Assembly (NCBI GenBank): GCA_963920705.1
Contig: OY987233.1
Location: 8,710,959-8,774,958 of the forward strand
Source of the DNA: Odiellus spinosus
Lineage: Eukaryota > Arthropoda > Arachnida > Opiliones > Phalangiidae
Reading direction: 5' to 3'
Length of the DNA stretch: 64,000 bases
The position numbers and the translations under genes are program-made. Positions within the stretch are counted from its first letter, which is position 1; each line of letters begins with the position of its first letter. Positions 53,939-64,000 of the stretch are shown here, piece after piece. The notes under the pieces are model-generated. The model had not been told where the DNA came from. It was given only the letters and a program-made list of their open reading frames with translations, and searched no databases.

Positions 53939-54900
53939 AGGCTTAATCGACGTTTGAAATTAGGCTTAATCGACGTTTGAAATTAGGCTTAATCGACGTT
54001 TGAAATTAGGCTTAATCGACGTTTGAAATTAGGCTTAATCGACGTTTGAAATTAGGCTTAATCGACGTTTGAAATTAGGCTTAATCGACGTTTGAAATTA
54101 GGCTTAATCGACGGTTTGAAATTAGGCTTTATCAGCGTTTGAAATTAGGCTTCATTGACGTTTGAAATTAGGCTTCATTGATGATTGAAATTAGGCTTAA
54201 TCGATGATTGAAATTAGGCTTAATCGATATTTGAAATTAGGCTTAATCGATATTTGAAATTAGGCTTAATCGATATTTGAAATTAGGCTTAATCGATATT
54301 TGAAATTAGGCTTAATCGATATTTGAAATTAGGCTTAATCGATATTTGAAATTAGGCTTAATCGATATTTGAAATTAGGCTTAATCGATATTTGAAATTA
54401 GGCTTAATCGATTTTTGAAATTAGGCTTAATCGATATTTGAAATTAGGCTTAATCGATATTTGAAATTAGGCTTAATCGATATTTGAAATTAGGCTTAAT
54501 CGATATTTGAAATTAGGCTTAATCGAGGTTTGAAATTAGGCTTAATCGAGGTTTGAAATTAGGCTTAATCGAGGTTTGAAATTAGGCTTAATCGAGGTTT
54601 GAAATTAGGCTTAATCGAGGTTTGAAATTAGGCTTAATCGAGGTTTGAAATTAGGCTTAATCGATGTTTGAAATTAGGCTTAATCGATGTTTGAAATTAG
54701 GCTTAATCGATGTTTGAAATTAGGCTTAATCGATGTTTGAAATTAGGCTTAACCGATGTTTGAAATTAGGCTTAACCGATGTTTGAAATTAGGCTTAACC
54801 GATGTTTGAAATTAGGCTTAACCGATGTTTGAAATTAGGCTTAACAGATGTTTGAAATTAGGCTTAACCGATGTTTGAAATTATGCTTAATCGATGTTTA
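53939..54900 (+). repeat. 23-bp minisatellite array 1, 42 copies in variant blocks
   Basis: The unit is AGGCTTAATCGACG followed by TTTGAAATT. By count there are 8 units with GACG, 4 transitional, 13 with GATATT (one GATTTTT), 6 with GAGG, 4 with GATG, 6 with AACCGATG or AACAGATG, and a final GATG unit. One unit has a 1-base insertion. The order of variant blocks records past local duplications. Confidence 0.96.
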
Positions 54901-54929
54901 GCGTTCCCCACATACAAACACTGATTTAC

Positions 54930-55047
54930 ATTGAGAATTATATATTATATATATTGCATCGTTTTTTAAGTAACGAGCTTTACTGATGAAAAATACTAAA
55001 ATTCCATTTGGAGCTCATGAAAAAATCTGAGACAGAATCACTTTAAC
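54930..55047 (+). mobile_element. Family C terminal fragment beside the array
   Basis: TATATTGCATCGTTTTTTAA, AAATTCCATTTGGAGCTCAT and GAAAAAATCTGAGACAGAAT end at CACTTTAA. It is a decayed C right end about 30 bp after the array. Confidence 0.65.
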
Positions 55048-56393
55048 CAAAAAAACCTTGTAAAAATTATTCTGTCATTTAAACTTTTCAAAAAGACTGA
55101 AAAAAAATTACAAGTTGCTTCTCTGAAATTAAAGACGCCTTTATAGCTACTATCCGTTGGGATTTCTCGATAATTTACTATTTTTGTCACAACGACAAAA
55201 GGAAGAGTTTTCCCAGATGAGAGACAGTTCTGAGCCAGCCAGGGATTGCAAAAAAAAAACTATTCAAGTCTTTCATTCCATTTATAATTTGGTTGTTGCA
55301 CCTCGGGGGAGTTTTTTTCCAGGTGAAGAAAAATTCAAATGGAGTTAAATCCACGTTGTTTTTTTCCCTTTCAAATATCATTCAAGTGACAAAATTAGTT
55401 TATATTATGGTTAATTAGCAAATTAACCTACATTCATTGTATACATACATAATTTTGAAGAGCAATTATCATTTAAAATAGAGGCTAAACAGGAAGATTT
55501 AATGATATTTGACGTTTGAATCTAGGCTTACTCGACGTTTGAATCTAGGCTTAAAGGAAGACTATTAGCTGAAAATTTCACACCGAAATTAATTTTTACC
55601 CTGATTCCTTGTATTTAAATATAACCTCCTGAATTTTTTCACAATTTTTAAAAAATTATTTCGGCTAGCATTCATTTTTTAAAACTTCGTTAGGCTTAGC
55701 TGTGGGAGCGGATTTTTAAACTGTGGCCAACAGGCCAATTAGAGCGCTTCTAAAGAGTGTCTAAGAATAGTAAGCAACGGTAAGCCAGGTTTAACATTAC
55801 ATATCACTACGCGTTAGGTATTACACCATTGCTTATACTAGCCTAAACCATAGCGTCCTCGATCACGCGCTTCGGCGGCACTCGCGCTAATTTTCAAATC
55901 TCGTGAAAAATACAACTTCAAATTACGCGGGAGATTCAGACAAGGCTTAGGTTTTCAATGGGAAAATTGAATCCGACTCAATTTCCCCGTCTTAAAATTA
56001 CCCACGTTTAAAAATAAAAACAATGTGAACGAGCTAACAGGTAACACATTATGAAATTGATCTCAAAATTAATGAACAGAGCTCGTCTTCGTAAAGATCA
56101 GGTAAAACATAATATTTATTGTCGCTAAAATGACTTAACCCTTATCTTCGGTGAAACGCTCGACTAGACTATATCACAATTATGTAAAAGCTCGTGAGAG
56201 TCGCCGTCTTTTTTACGTCCGCTGATTGGTCTCTTGGCAACAGTGAGAAATTCAAACACATGTTTACGATATAAAACTTCAAAAAATCTTTTCTTATAGA
56301 ATTTCTTCGTCAAAAATTATGAAAAAAATCAGGGGGGCATAGTTTTTCATGAGGAATCAGATAAAAAATACTTCATTTCAGCTAATAGTATGC
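55048..56393. other. Spacer between 23-bp arrays, with two diverged units
   Basis: At 55510-55553 two copies of GACGTTTGAATCTAGGCTTA (unit spacing 23) stand alone between the arrays. Mirror frames of about 63 codons at 55157-55381 have no recognised features. Confidence 0.6.
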
Positions 56394-57816
56394 CTTTAAG
56401 CGACGTTTGAAATTAGGCTTAAGCGACGTTTGAAATTAGGCTTAAGCGACGTTTGAAATTAGGCTTAAGCGACGTTTGAAATTAGGCTTAAGCGACGTTT
56501 GAAATTAGGCTTAAGCGACGTTTGAAATTAGGCTTAAGCGACGTTTGAAATTAGGCTTAAGCGACGTTTGAAATTAGGCTTAAGCGACGTTTGAAATTAG
56601 GCTTAAGCGACGTTTGAAATTAGGCTTAAGCGACGTTTGAAATTAGGCTTAAGCGACGTTTGAAATTAGGCTTAAGCGACGTTTGAAATTAGGCTTAAGC
56701 GACGTTTGAAATTAGGCTTAAGCGACGTTTGAAATTAGGCTTAAGCGACGTTTGAAATTAGGCTTAAGCGACGTTTGAAATTAGGCTTAAGCGACGTTTG
56801 AAATTAGGCTTAAGCGACGTTTGAAATTAGGCTTAAGCGACGTTTGAAATTAGGCTTAAGCGACGTTTGAAATTAGGCTTAAGCGACGTTTGAAATTAGG
56901 CTTAAGCGACGTTTGAAATTAGGCTTAAGCGACGTTTGAAATTAGGCTTAAGCGACGTTTGAAATTAGGCTTAAGCGACGTTTGAAATTAGGCTTAAGCG
57001 ACGTTTGAAATTAGGCTTAAGCGACGTTTGAAATTAGGCTTAAGCGACGTTTGAAATTAGGCTTAAGCGACGTTTGAAATTAGGCTTAAGCGACGTTTGA
57101 AATTAGGCTTAAGCGACGTTTGAAATTAGGCTTAAGCGACGTTTGAAATTAGGCTTAAGCGACGTTTGAAATTAGGCTTAAGCGACGTTTGAAATTAGGC
57201 TTAAGCGACGTTTGAAATTAGGCTTAAGCGACGTTTGAAATTAGGCTTAAGCGACGTTTGAAATTAGGCTTAAGCGACGTTTGAAATTAGGCTTAAGCGA
57301 CGTTTGAAATTAGGCTTAAGCGACGTTTGAAATTAGGCTTAAGCGACGTTTGAAATTAGGCTTAAGCGACGTTTGAAATTAGGCTTAAGCGACGTTTGAA
57401 ATTAGGCTTAAGCGACGTTTGAAATTAGGCTTAAGCGACGTTTGAAATTAGGCTTAAGCGACGTTTGAAATTAGGCTTAAGCGACGTTTGAAATTAGGCT
57501 TAAGCGACGTTTGAAATTAGGCTTAAGCGACGTTTGAAATTAGGCTTAAGCGACGTTTGAAATTAGGCTTAAGCGACGTTTGAAATTAGGCTTAAGCGAC
57601 GTTTGAAATTAGGCTTAAGCGACGTTTGAAATTAGGCTTAAGCGACGTTTGAAATTAGGCTTAAGCGACGTTTGAAATTAGGCTTAAGCGACGTTTGAAA
57701 TTAGGCTTAAGCGACGTTTGAAATTAGGCTTAAGCGACGTTTGAAATTAGGCTTAAGCGACGTTTGAAATTAGGCTTACTCGATGTTTGAAATTAGGCTT
57801 ACTCGATGTTTGAAAT
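56394..57816 (+). repeat. 23-bp minisatellite array 2, about 62 near-identical copies
   Basis: The unit is AGGCTTAAGCGACG plus TTTGAAATT, the same frame as array 1 with AATCG replaced by AAGCG, which creates CTTAAG in every unit. By eye the copies are identical until the last two, which read CTTACTCGATG. Such homogeneity points to recent expansion or strong homogenisation. An assembly could misjudge the true copy number. Confidence 0.97.
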
Positions 57817-58220
57817 GAAGAGCGTGGCTTGATTCTCGCGATATAATAAACCGCTTGTTTTTATCTTGTTTCACCAATCCTACTCAAACAACCACTGCGG
57901 CTGTAATAAAATATGTCCATACATTATCTTAAATAGGCTGGTTTGCTTTAAATGTAATGACCTTTATTCAAACTTGGCTGAAAACAGTAAAAGGGCTTTT
58001 GAGCCTGATTTGCATTCGGTATTTCGAAATAGTATATGGACCAGATCCATTTGTAAAATATTTATCCTTGGAAGTCTTACTTACTTTATATGATTTAGTC
58101 GGAAATTCTCAAAACGTTTCCCTTGACAATCTTTGTCATCAGTTTTGTTCCGGAAAGAAATATTTAAGTATGAACGAAATGAAACTAATTCAAATCTACA
58201 TACGGTACTTAAAAAATCAT
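57817..58220 (+). pseudogene. Unrecognised open segment, possibly a broken exon, stopped by a C element
   Basis: Two overlapping frames (57866-58093 and 57957-58223) cover non-repeat sequence. The first has a Cys-rich stretch (HCGCNKICPYIILNRLVCFK, then C) that loosely resembles a zinc-binding knuckle. The second gives PFVKYLSLEVLLTLYDLVGN and a basic end. Its stop codon is formed by the TTAA where family C inserted, so the ancestral frame may have been longer. A frameshift near 58020 would be needed to join the two. I recognise no family. It may be chance. Confidence 0.2.
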
Positions 58221-58654
58221 TAAAGTGAGTCTGTCCCGGGTTTTTCATGAACTCCAAATGGAAACTGAGTAGCATTTTCGGAAAGATCGTTTAAAAACGA
58301 TTCATAAAATATATACATATGACATAGAACAAAAATGACACAACAGTAAAAACACGTATTTTATAATCACCATTTTCGAAATTTTTAAAATTAAAATTCC
58401 CGCAATACTACGTCATCATTATGATCATGTGATTTCGCTGTTGTATAGAGTCTAAAGTTGATTCTAGTCGCGTTCTGGCACCAATGATAAGGTCGCTTTC
58501 GCGCGGTCTTTTTCGTAAAAGTACTTAATCCAGAAAGTCAACTAGCTTTGGTACGTAATTTATCGTTAATTATGTTCCAGAAATAAACTACGTCAATTAT
58601 CTCGAAAAAATTTACCTATATATTTTTGACCTATATATTTTGAAGTTTCTTAAG
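58219..58654 (-). mobile_element. Family C MITE copy 16, joined to D at C's internal TTAA
   Basis: The copy starts TTAAAGTGAGTCTGTCC and has GGTTTTTCATGAACTCC, ACGTCATCATTATGATCATG, GGTCTTTTTCGTAAAAGTAC and TTATGTTCCAGAAATAAACT. It ends TTTTGAAGTTTCTTAAGAA, where D begins. The outer ~130 bp of C are absent. Confidence 0.87.
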
Positions 58655-59060
58655 AAAGGGAGAATGCAACCTAATAACAAGTGATTTTTTTTATCGATTC
58701 CTTATCGTTTAAATAGGCCTAATCCACCGATAAAAAGTTAACAAAACAGATATTAAACTAGAAATAAATTTAAAACTTAGCCGGAAAATAGGCTTAGCGG
58801 GATTCATGGAGATCCTGAATTGCCTCCGTGTAAGGTCTAGCGACCAAAGAGCGAGATCTCCACGAGACTTACAATGGCGTTCGATTGGTCGCGAGGCCTT
58901 ACACGCGAGGGAATCAGGATCTCCATGAATCCCGCTAAGCCTATCTTCCGGGTATGTTATTAAATTTATTTATAATTTAATATCTGTTCGTAAATGTGGA
59001 TTAGGCTTATTTAAACAATAAGGAATCGATAAAAAATCTTGTTAGGTTGCATTCTTCCTT
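58655..59060. mobile_element. Family D palindromic MITE
   Basis: The left end AAAGGGAGAATGCAACC follows C directly. Inner arms: ATTCATGGAGATCCTGAATT facing TCAGGATCTCCATGAATCCC, and TCTAGCGACCAAAG facing ATTGGTCGCGAGG. The right end GGTTGCATTCTTCCTTATA has lost TTAA. Confidence 0.9.
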
Positions 59061-59464
59061 ATAGCGACTGTTTTTTGTATTTGTAAATATGGTGACGGTA
59101 TCATCTGACCTTTAAAAATAAATAGACCTAATTGAATTCCTTTTGACCTTCTCTTGAACGAGGTAAACTTGAAAAACTCACCCTCGCGAGAGAATGAGTG
59201 CTTGGTCAAACTAATGGCTATAAGTTCTAGCATAATTTAGCCCGGCGATGAAAAACGTTTAATGTCTTTAGTTAGTTTGGAAGTACTAATGACCACCAAA
59301 CTTTCCCCTCTATTCTTCCCTCGAAAGGAAACATTTTGTCCAAAGGTTCTTATTAAAGTAAAGAAAGACTTAACAATTTCCAAAAACGCGGGAAAGAAAA
59401 ATAAGCGAAATAAAGTCGAGACGTGTCGCGCGGCCGACCGGGACCACGATTATATTTATTTATA

Positions 59465-59497
<33 letters not shown>

Positions 59498-59718
59498 CGG
59501 GGATCTTCTTTGGGGAAGAAAACTGAATTTTACACGGCACGAACTTTAACAAACAACGTATTCAATGAAGGCGGAAAGAGAATTATGTAAACCTTCTTGC
59601 CAAAATCCCCACCCTTTTGCTCGTCTCCTACTAAAGGCGCGTTAACATATCAAATATAGTATCAAATTTAAATTCAAAAATATGTTTTGAGGTCAGAGGG
59701 TGATAATATATATCTACG
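59061..59718. other. Unassigned; short (TA)n and T-run
   Basis: (TA)n lies at 59460-59480 and a T-run at 59480-59498. A 95-codon frame (59262-59549) runs through them and is not gene-like. Confidence 0.35.
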
Positions 59719-59784
59719 TTCACACTAGAGATCTTGCAACGCTGCGCTATAGGGACACAACAAAGAGCAAAGGGTGAAAGAAAC

Positions 59785-59865
59785 CCGGACGTCATGGAAC
59801 CCCTTACTGAGGGTGTGCTTGTAACTCCCTCACTAAGGGTGATGACACCACTGACGTTCCGCGCG
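59785..59865. repeat. Palindromic unit K, copy 2
   Basis: GACGTCATGGAACCCCTTAC and TGAGGG face CCCTCACTAAGGGTGATGAC. It is closely related to 22030-22175, and both are preceded by a G-like terminus (TTCACACTAGAG at 59720 here). Confidence 0.65.
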
Positions 59866-60648
59866 TATTTGAAAAAGGCGGGATTTGAAATCTCTTTAGC
59901 CCTGAAAAACATGTATTTGTGGCCGATTATACGTCTTGTTTGATGGCGCCAGCTTCGCGAATAATTGACGGTCAGCTTGATATGGAATTAAAGGTCTGTC
60001 CTCCTATTATCCCTGTCTCGCGGATGGCGCCACCTGTCTCTAGAAGTCGCTTTTTCCCAAAGAGGCATATCTCTATAGACTTTTTGCGGCGCCTTAAATT
60101 GAAGGTCGCCATCTTAAACGAAAAATTGTTTGGTAACTCTGCACTCAGGGAGTGTTTTCCGATGCAGTAGGTACTATTCATATTATTAGGGTTAAAACTA
60201 CTATAGATAGAGTTTCGGCAACTATATAGTTTGTGTTGCGGGAACTAGAGGCTTCTAGAGGAGTGAGGGAGACCGATATGAATATCTCCAGCGTAGGATC
60301 TTTCCACTGTAGTGGCTCTATTAATGTCTACTAAAAATACTATCACCTCGTTTCTTGGTGACCAAAATGGAGGATTGGGGGCGGAACTAAGTTGAATGGT
60401 GAAATGGTAGCCCCTTTCATAAGGCGCGGCAAAAAGTCTAAAGAGCAGCGTTCATACGATCTCTAGACAGTATATACTGTTTTAGCCCCTAAACATGCGC
60501 TTTCCCCGTAACATAATTGCGCGACGGTTGAAACACTTTTACAGGTGCACCGTAGAAAATGAAGCCATTACCAATAAAATTATTTTAAAAATTATGCCAT
60601 AAAAAAACCTCGAAAAAATAATTAAATCCAACTTTAAAGAGGGTTTAA
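59866..60648. other. Unassigned, GC-richer, with repeated GATGGCGCCA words
   Basis: ATGGCGCCA occurs at about 59942 and 60024, and GCGGCGCC at about 60086. The I family also carries ATGGCGCCAC, but the flanks differ. Frames of about 83 and 69 codons on opposite strands lack domains. The 20-bp word shared with position 376 lies at about 60534. Confidence 0.35.
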
Positions 60649-61061
60649 TTTAAGGGAGAATACAGCCTAACAACTGTTTTTATCGATTTCTTATCGTTTA
60701 AATAGGCCTAATCCACCAATAAAAAAATTACTAACAAATATTACACTATAAATTTTACCCAGAAAATAGGCTTAGCTGATTCATGGAGATTCTGATTTTC
60801 TTCGCAATTGAAGGGTCCGCGACCAATAAGCAAAGACCCGTTGTTAAGGCGAGATCTCCGTGAGACTTCCAATAACATTCGATTGATCGCTGACCCTACA
60901 ATTTAAAGAAATTCAGGATCTCCTATTTTCAGGGTTAGTTTTAAATTTATTTCTAGTTTAATATATGTTTGTAAATTTTGTTTACTGGTGGATTAGGCCT
61001 ATTTAAACGATAAGGAATCCATAAAAAATGACTAGTTGTTAGATTACATTCTACCTTTAAT
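60649..61061. mobile_element. Family D palindromic MITE
   Basis: The copy runs from TTTAAGGGAGAATACAGCCT to TTACATTCTACCTTTAA. Landmarks: AATAGGCCTAATCCACCAAT, CATGGAGATTCTGATTTTC, GCGACCAATAAGC and CGATTGATCGCTGAC. A deletion in the right arm follows TTCAGGATCTCC. Confidence 0.87.
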
Positions 61062-61772
61062 GGTTTTGCGTCTTTGCCAACAGATCAATTTATGTTAGGG
61101 TTAAGTGTAACGTGTAAAGGGGGGTAGGGGGTCGCGTGAAAACGCGGTTTGATCTTGCCCGGACTAAGCGATTTGATTTTAAAGAAGAGAATTCAGCGGA
61201 GCGCGTGGGTATTCCGCGACGGAATAAAATAATGTAGTTTGAAATGCCAAATGGAGTTTGTTAGAAAACATTTTTACGGATAGAAAAATATACTCTTATT
61301 ATGATCTTGGAAAGGTTTTACGTTACTATCTTTAAAATCCGGTTTTAAATTCGAAATTATACCCTTTTTAAGATTGTAACTCTCGTATAGAGGATAAGAG
61401 TGTGGCGAGGGTGAAGAACTCTGAGAAATCCTCGACGGAATAAAACCTAGAAAAGGATAAATCGCCAGTTGTGCCCGGAATAAAAAATAGTTCAACTAAA
61501 GAAAAAAATTGCTTCTTTCTTTCTTTGGCTGGCAACGTGATGTAAATTTGCTCGACAACAGCTTTTCCTTACCGAAGGTACTTTTCCGTCCAGCGCGCTT
61601 AACAGTTTCGCTCTCTAAAACCCCTCTTTTTCTTAGTTTCATACCCTATCTCTCGCTGGTGAAGTTTTTCTTAATGCGGTTGGCGATATTGTTGAAAATT
61701 TTCGATAGTACAAAGTATTTAAATTTTTCGGTGCATTTTTTATTCAGTATAATCAAGAGTCTATAACTTTAT
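61062..61772. other. Unassigned non-coding stretch
   Basis: A G-run (GGGGGGTAGGGGG-like) lies at about 61119-61131. Frames of 73 and 85 codons on opposite strands lack recognised features. Confidence 0.35.
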
Positions 61773-61872
61773 GCCATAAAAGTAAACAACGCCCCGTAGC
61801 TTAATACTGTCAGGAAAGGTCCAGTTTTACGTCATAGCCCAACACTTAAAACTAACTAAAAAAGTCATCACC
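61773..61872. repeat. Dispersed repeat L, copy 2, at the array edge
   Basis: GCCATAAAAGTAAACAACGC, CCCGTAGCTTAATACTGTCA and CTAAAAAAGTCATCACC match L copy 1 (40242-40328). The 28-bp array begins at the next base. Confidence 0.82.
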
Positions 61873-63414
61873 ACAAATATAAACCTTCAAATCTCGTGAT
61901 CCAAATATAAACCTTCAAATCTCGTGATCCAAATATAAACCTTCAAATCTCGTGATCCAAATATAAACCTTCAAATCTCGTGATCCAAATATAAACCTTC
62001 AAATCTCGTGATCCAAATATAAACCTTCAAATCTCGTGATCCAAATATAAACCTTCAAATCTCGTGATCCAAATATAAACCTTCAAATCTCGTGATCCAA
62101 ATATAAACCTTCAAATCTCGTGATCCAAATATAAACCTTCAAATCTCGTGATCCAAATATAAACCTTCAAATCTCGTGATCCAAATATAAACCTTCAAAT
62201 CTCGTGATCCAAATATAAACCTTCAAATCTCGTGATCCAAATATAAACCTTCAAATCTCGTGATCCAAATATAAACCTTCAAATCTCGTGATCCAAATAT
62301 AAACCTTCAAATCTCGTGATCCAAATATAAACCTTCAAATCTCGTGATCCAAATATAAACCTTCAAATCTCGTCACCCAAATATAAACCTTCAAATCTCG
62401 TGATCCAAATATAAACCTTCAAATCTCGTGATCCAAATATAAACCTTCAAATTTCGTCACCCAAATATAAACCTTCAAATTTCGTCACCCAAATATAAAC
62501 CTTCAAATTTCGTCACCCAAATATAAACCTTCAAATTTCGTCACCCAAATATAAACCTTCAAATTTCGTCACCCAAATATAAACCTTCATATTTCGTCAC
62601 CCAAATATAAACCTTCAAATTTCGTCACCCAAATATAAACCTTCAAATTTCGTCACCCAAATATAAACCTTCAAATTTCGTCACCCAAATATAAACCTTC
62701 CAATTTCGTCACCCAAATATAAACCTTCCAATTTCGTCACCCAAATATAAACCTTCCAATCTCGTCACCCAAATATAAACCTTCCAATCTCGTGATCCAA
62801 ATATAAACCTTCCAATCTCGTGATCCAAATATAAACCTTCCAATCTCGTGATCCAAATATAAACCTTCAAATCTCGTGACCCAAATAAAAACCTTCATAT
62901 CTCGTGATCCAAATAAAAACCTTCATATCTCGTGATCCAAATATAAACCTTCAAATCTCGTGATCCAAATATAAAACTTCAAATCTCGTCACCCATATAA
63001 ACCTTCCAATTTGGTCGCCCAAATATAAACCTTCCAATTTGGTCACCCAAATATAAACCTTCCAATTTGGTCACCCAAATATAAACCTTCCAATTTGGTC
63101 ACCCAAATATAAACCTTCCAATTTGGTCACCCAAATATAAACCTTCCAATTTGGTCACCCAAATATAAACCTTCCAATTTGGTCACCCAAATATAAACCT
63201 TCCAATTTGGTCACCCAAATATAAACCTTCCAATTTGGTCACCCAAATATAAACCTTCCAATTTGGTCACCCAAATATAAACCTTCCAGTTTGGTCACCC
63301 AAATATAAACCTTCCAATTTGGTCACCCAAATATAAACCTTCCAATTTGGTCACCCAAATATAAACCTTCCAATTTGGTCACCCAAATATAAACCTTCAA
63401 ATCTCGTCACCCAA
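61873..63414 (+). repeat. 28-bp minisatellite array, about 55 copies
   Basis: The unit is AAATATAAACCTTC followed by AAATCTCGTGATCC. Variant blocks occur in order: CAAATCTCGTGAT, then CAAATTTCGTCAC, CCAATTTCGTCAC, CCAATCTCGTGAT, a mixed zone with one shortened unit near 62990, then about 15 of CCAATTTGGTCAC, and a final CAAATCTCGTCAC. It has no coding content. Confidence 0.97.
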
Positions 63415-64000
63415 GCTAAAACCTCTCTTTATATAACCTTGGCATGCCTTAAAACGGAGTTATTTGAATTCGCTCCATGTATTTGCTGCATTTTTGACAT
63501 TTTGTTGAACCTATGCTAAGCATCGTTTAGCTTGTGGGCCATGTAATTCTAATCTTTCAATCGAATCTTTGTTTCGCTCTAAAACCTAATATTCTGAACT
63601 ATATCAGTGAAACCATTTTGACTGTCTTATCAAACTTGTTTTTGAATTTTTTTCGGTGAGTTTTTATCCTTGATGGCGCGTTCTTCTTTGCCCGAATGAA
63701 AAAGTAAAAATAGAAAAAAAAAAAAAAAAACTTTTCTCTTTTCGAGACGCGCATCATTTTGTCATTTAGTTTTTTCGTTCTCTGAAAACAACATTTTAGG
63801 ACGCTTGTTAAATGAATCCTTCTTTCCAACACCGTTATAACTTCCAAAAATTCAAAAACGTAAATGTGTACGCACTTAGACACGAACTAAAAGTTATTTT
63901 ATTTTTAAAGAGGTATTATGAAAAAAGTTTTCGTTTGTTTAAAAACTTATAAAAGGCGTGGTGCGTCTTGTTTTCTCGAAATTTTGATCCAGATTAACAA
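63415..64000. other. Unassigned stretch at the window end
   Basis: An A-run lies at 63713-63730. A 94-codon minus frame (63599-63883) runs through it and contains a poly-Phe artefact. I do not call it a gene. Confidence 0.4.

Noticed and set aside
55893..55906. TTCAAATCTCGTGA, matching part of the 28-bp array unit 6 kb away
   Set aside because: The match is only about 14 bases with unrelated flanks, so chance or a trivial origin cannot be excluded.
59919..60181. 83- and 69-codon frames in GC-richer DNA
   Set aside because: Overlapping opposite frames with no domain, no splice signals and repeated GGCGCC words.
53939..63414. CRISPR array, because of regular short repeats
   Set aside because: The 23-, 28- and 31-bp units are directly tandem with no unique spacers, and the window is eukaryotic.

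Overview
This is an AT-rich eukaryotic nuclear window with almost no coding sequence. The one convincing coding segment is a single internal exon (39686-40021, + strand). It encodes the tail of a signal peptide and the first immunoglobulin domain of a Dscam-family cell-adhesion receptor. It has AG/GT splice borders and phase 1 at both ends. Together with a short interstitial TTAGG tract at about 33.01 kb (the usual arthropod telomere motif), this points to an arthropod, probably an insect. I cannot name the species. No other Dscam exon is recognisable, so the introns on either side would be at least about 39 kb and 24 kb within this window.

Most of the rest is short non-autonomous DNA transposons (MITEs and foldback elements) and tandem repeats. 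I named the families by comparing copies inside the window. A1/A2: TIR GAGCTCGGAAT, TA target, about 520-565 bp, two internal sequence types. C: about 550-800 bp, termini TTAA-AGTGAGGCTGTCA. D: palindromic, about 400-440 bp, TTAA-AGGGAGAATGCAACC. F, I, J and O: further families also beginning TTAA-AGGGA. E: about 300-340 bp, TIR GACGAATTCGAAATT. G: about 296 bp, TIR near AGCTGCGTTCACACTA, rich in ATCGATT. H: TACAGGGTGTTTC. K, L, M: short shared or palindromic units. N: one young 287-bp element with a 7-bp target duplication. There is also one 238-bp hAT-like element with a perfect 8-bp target duplication. C, D, F, I, J and O share the TTAA target and the first bases of their termini, which suggests one mobilising transposase, possibly of piggyBac type. 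No transposase gene is visible.

Layout. 1-11 kb: foldback and A/C/D/J/H elements, with a GC-richer promoter-like patch at 6.78-7.06 kb. 11.2-11.9 kb: four copies of a ~172-bp satellite. 12-26 kb: F, C, D, H and I elements and a 31-bp minisatellite. 26.4-27.4 kb: a cluster of G elements, then a GC-rich patch. 29.6 kb: a strong hairpin. 32.8-33.4 kb: an inverted TTCGCCCAA repeat with TTAGG at its centre. 33.8 kb: the hAT-like MITE. 35.4 kb: a (TA)n microsatellite. 35.8-36.4 kb: two opposed G elements inside a D remnant. 38.7-40.7 kb: an A1/A2 chimera, the Dscam exon, an A1 fragment, repeat L and a minus-strand Arg/Ser-rich ORF. 41-53 kb: more A, C, D, E and I copies, several nested. 53.9-57.8 kb: two arrays of one 23-bp unit. 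58-61 kb: C/D elements and K. 61.9-63.4 kb: a 28-bp array of about 55 copies.

There is no operon-like organisation. The window reads as intronic or intergenic sequence of a large neuronal-receptor gene, built from repeated waves of MITE insertion. Nested copies (A1 in C, E in C, G in F, G in D, N in A2) give a partial relative chronology. Element boundaries are by eye and may be off by tens of bases where copies are degenerate.
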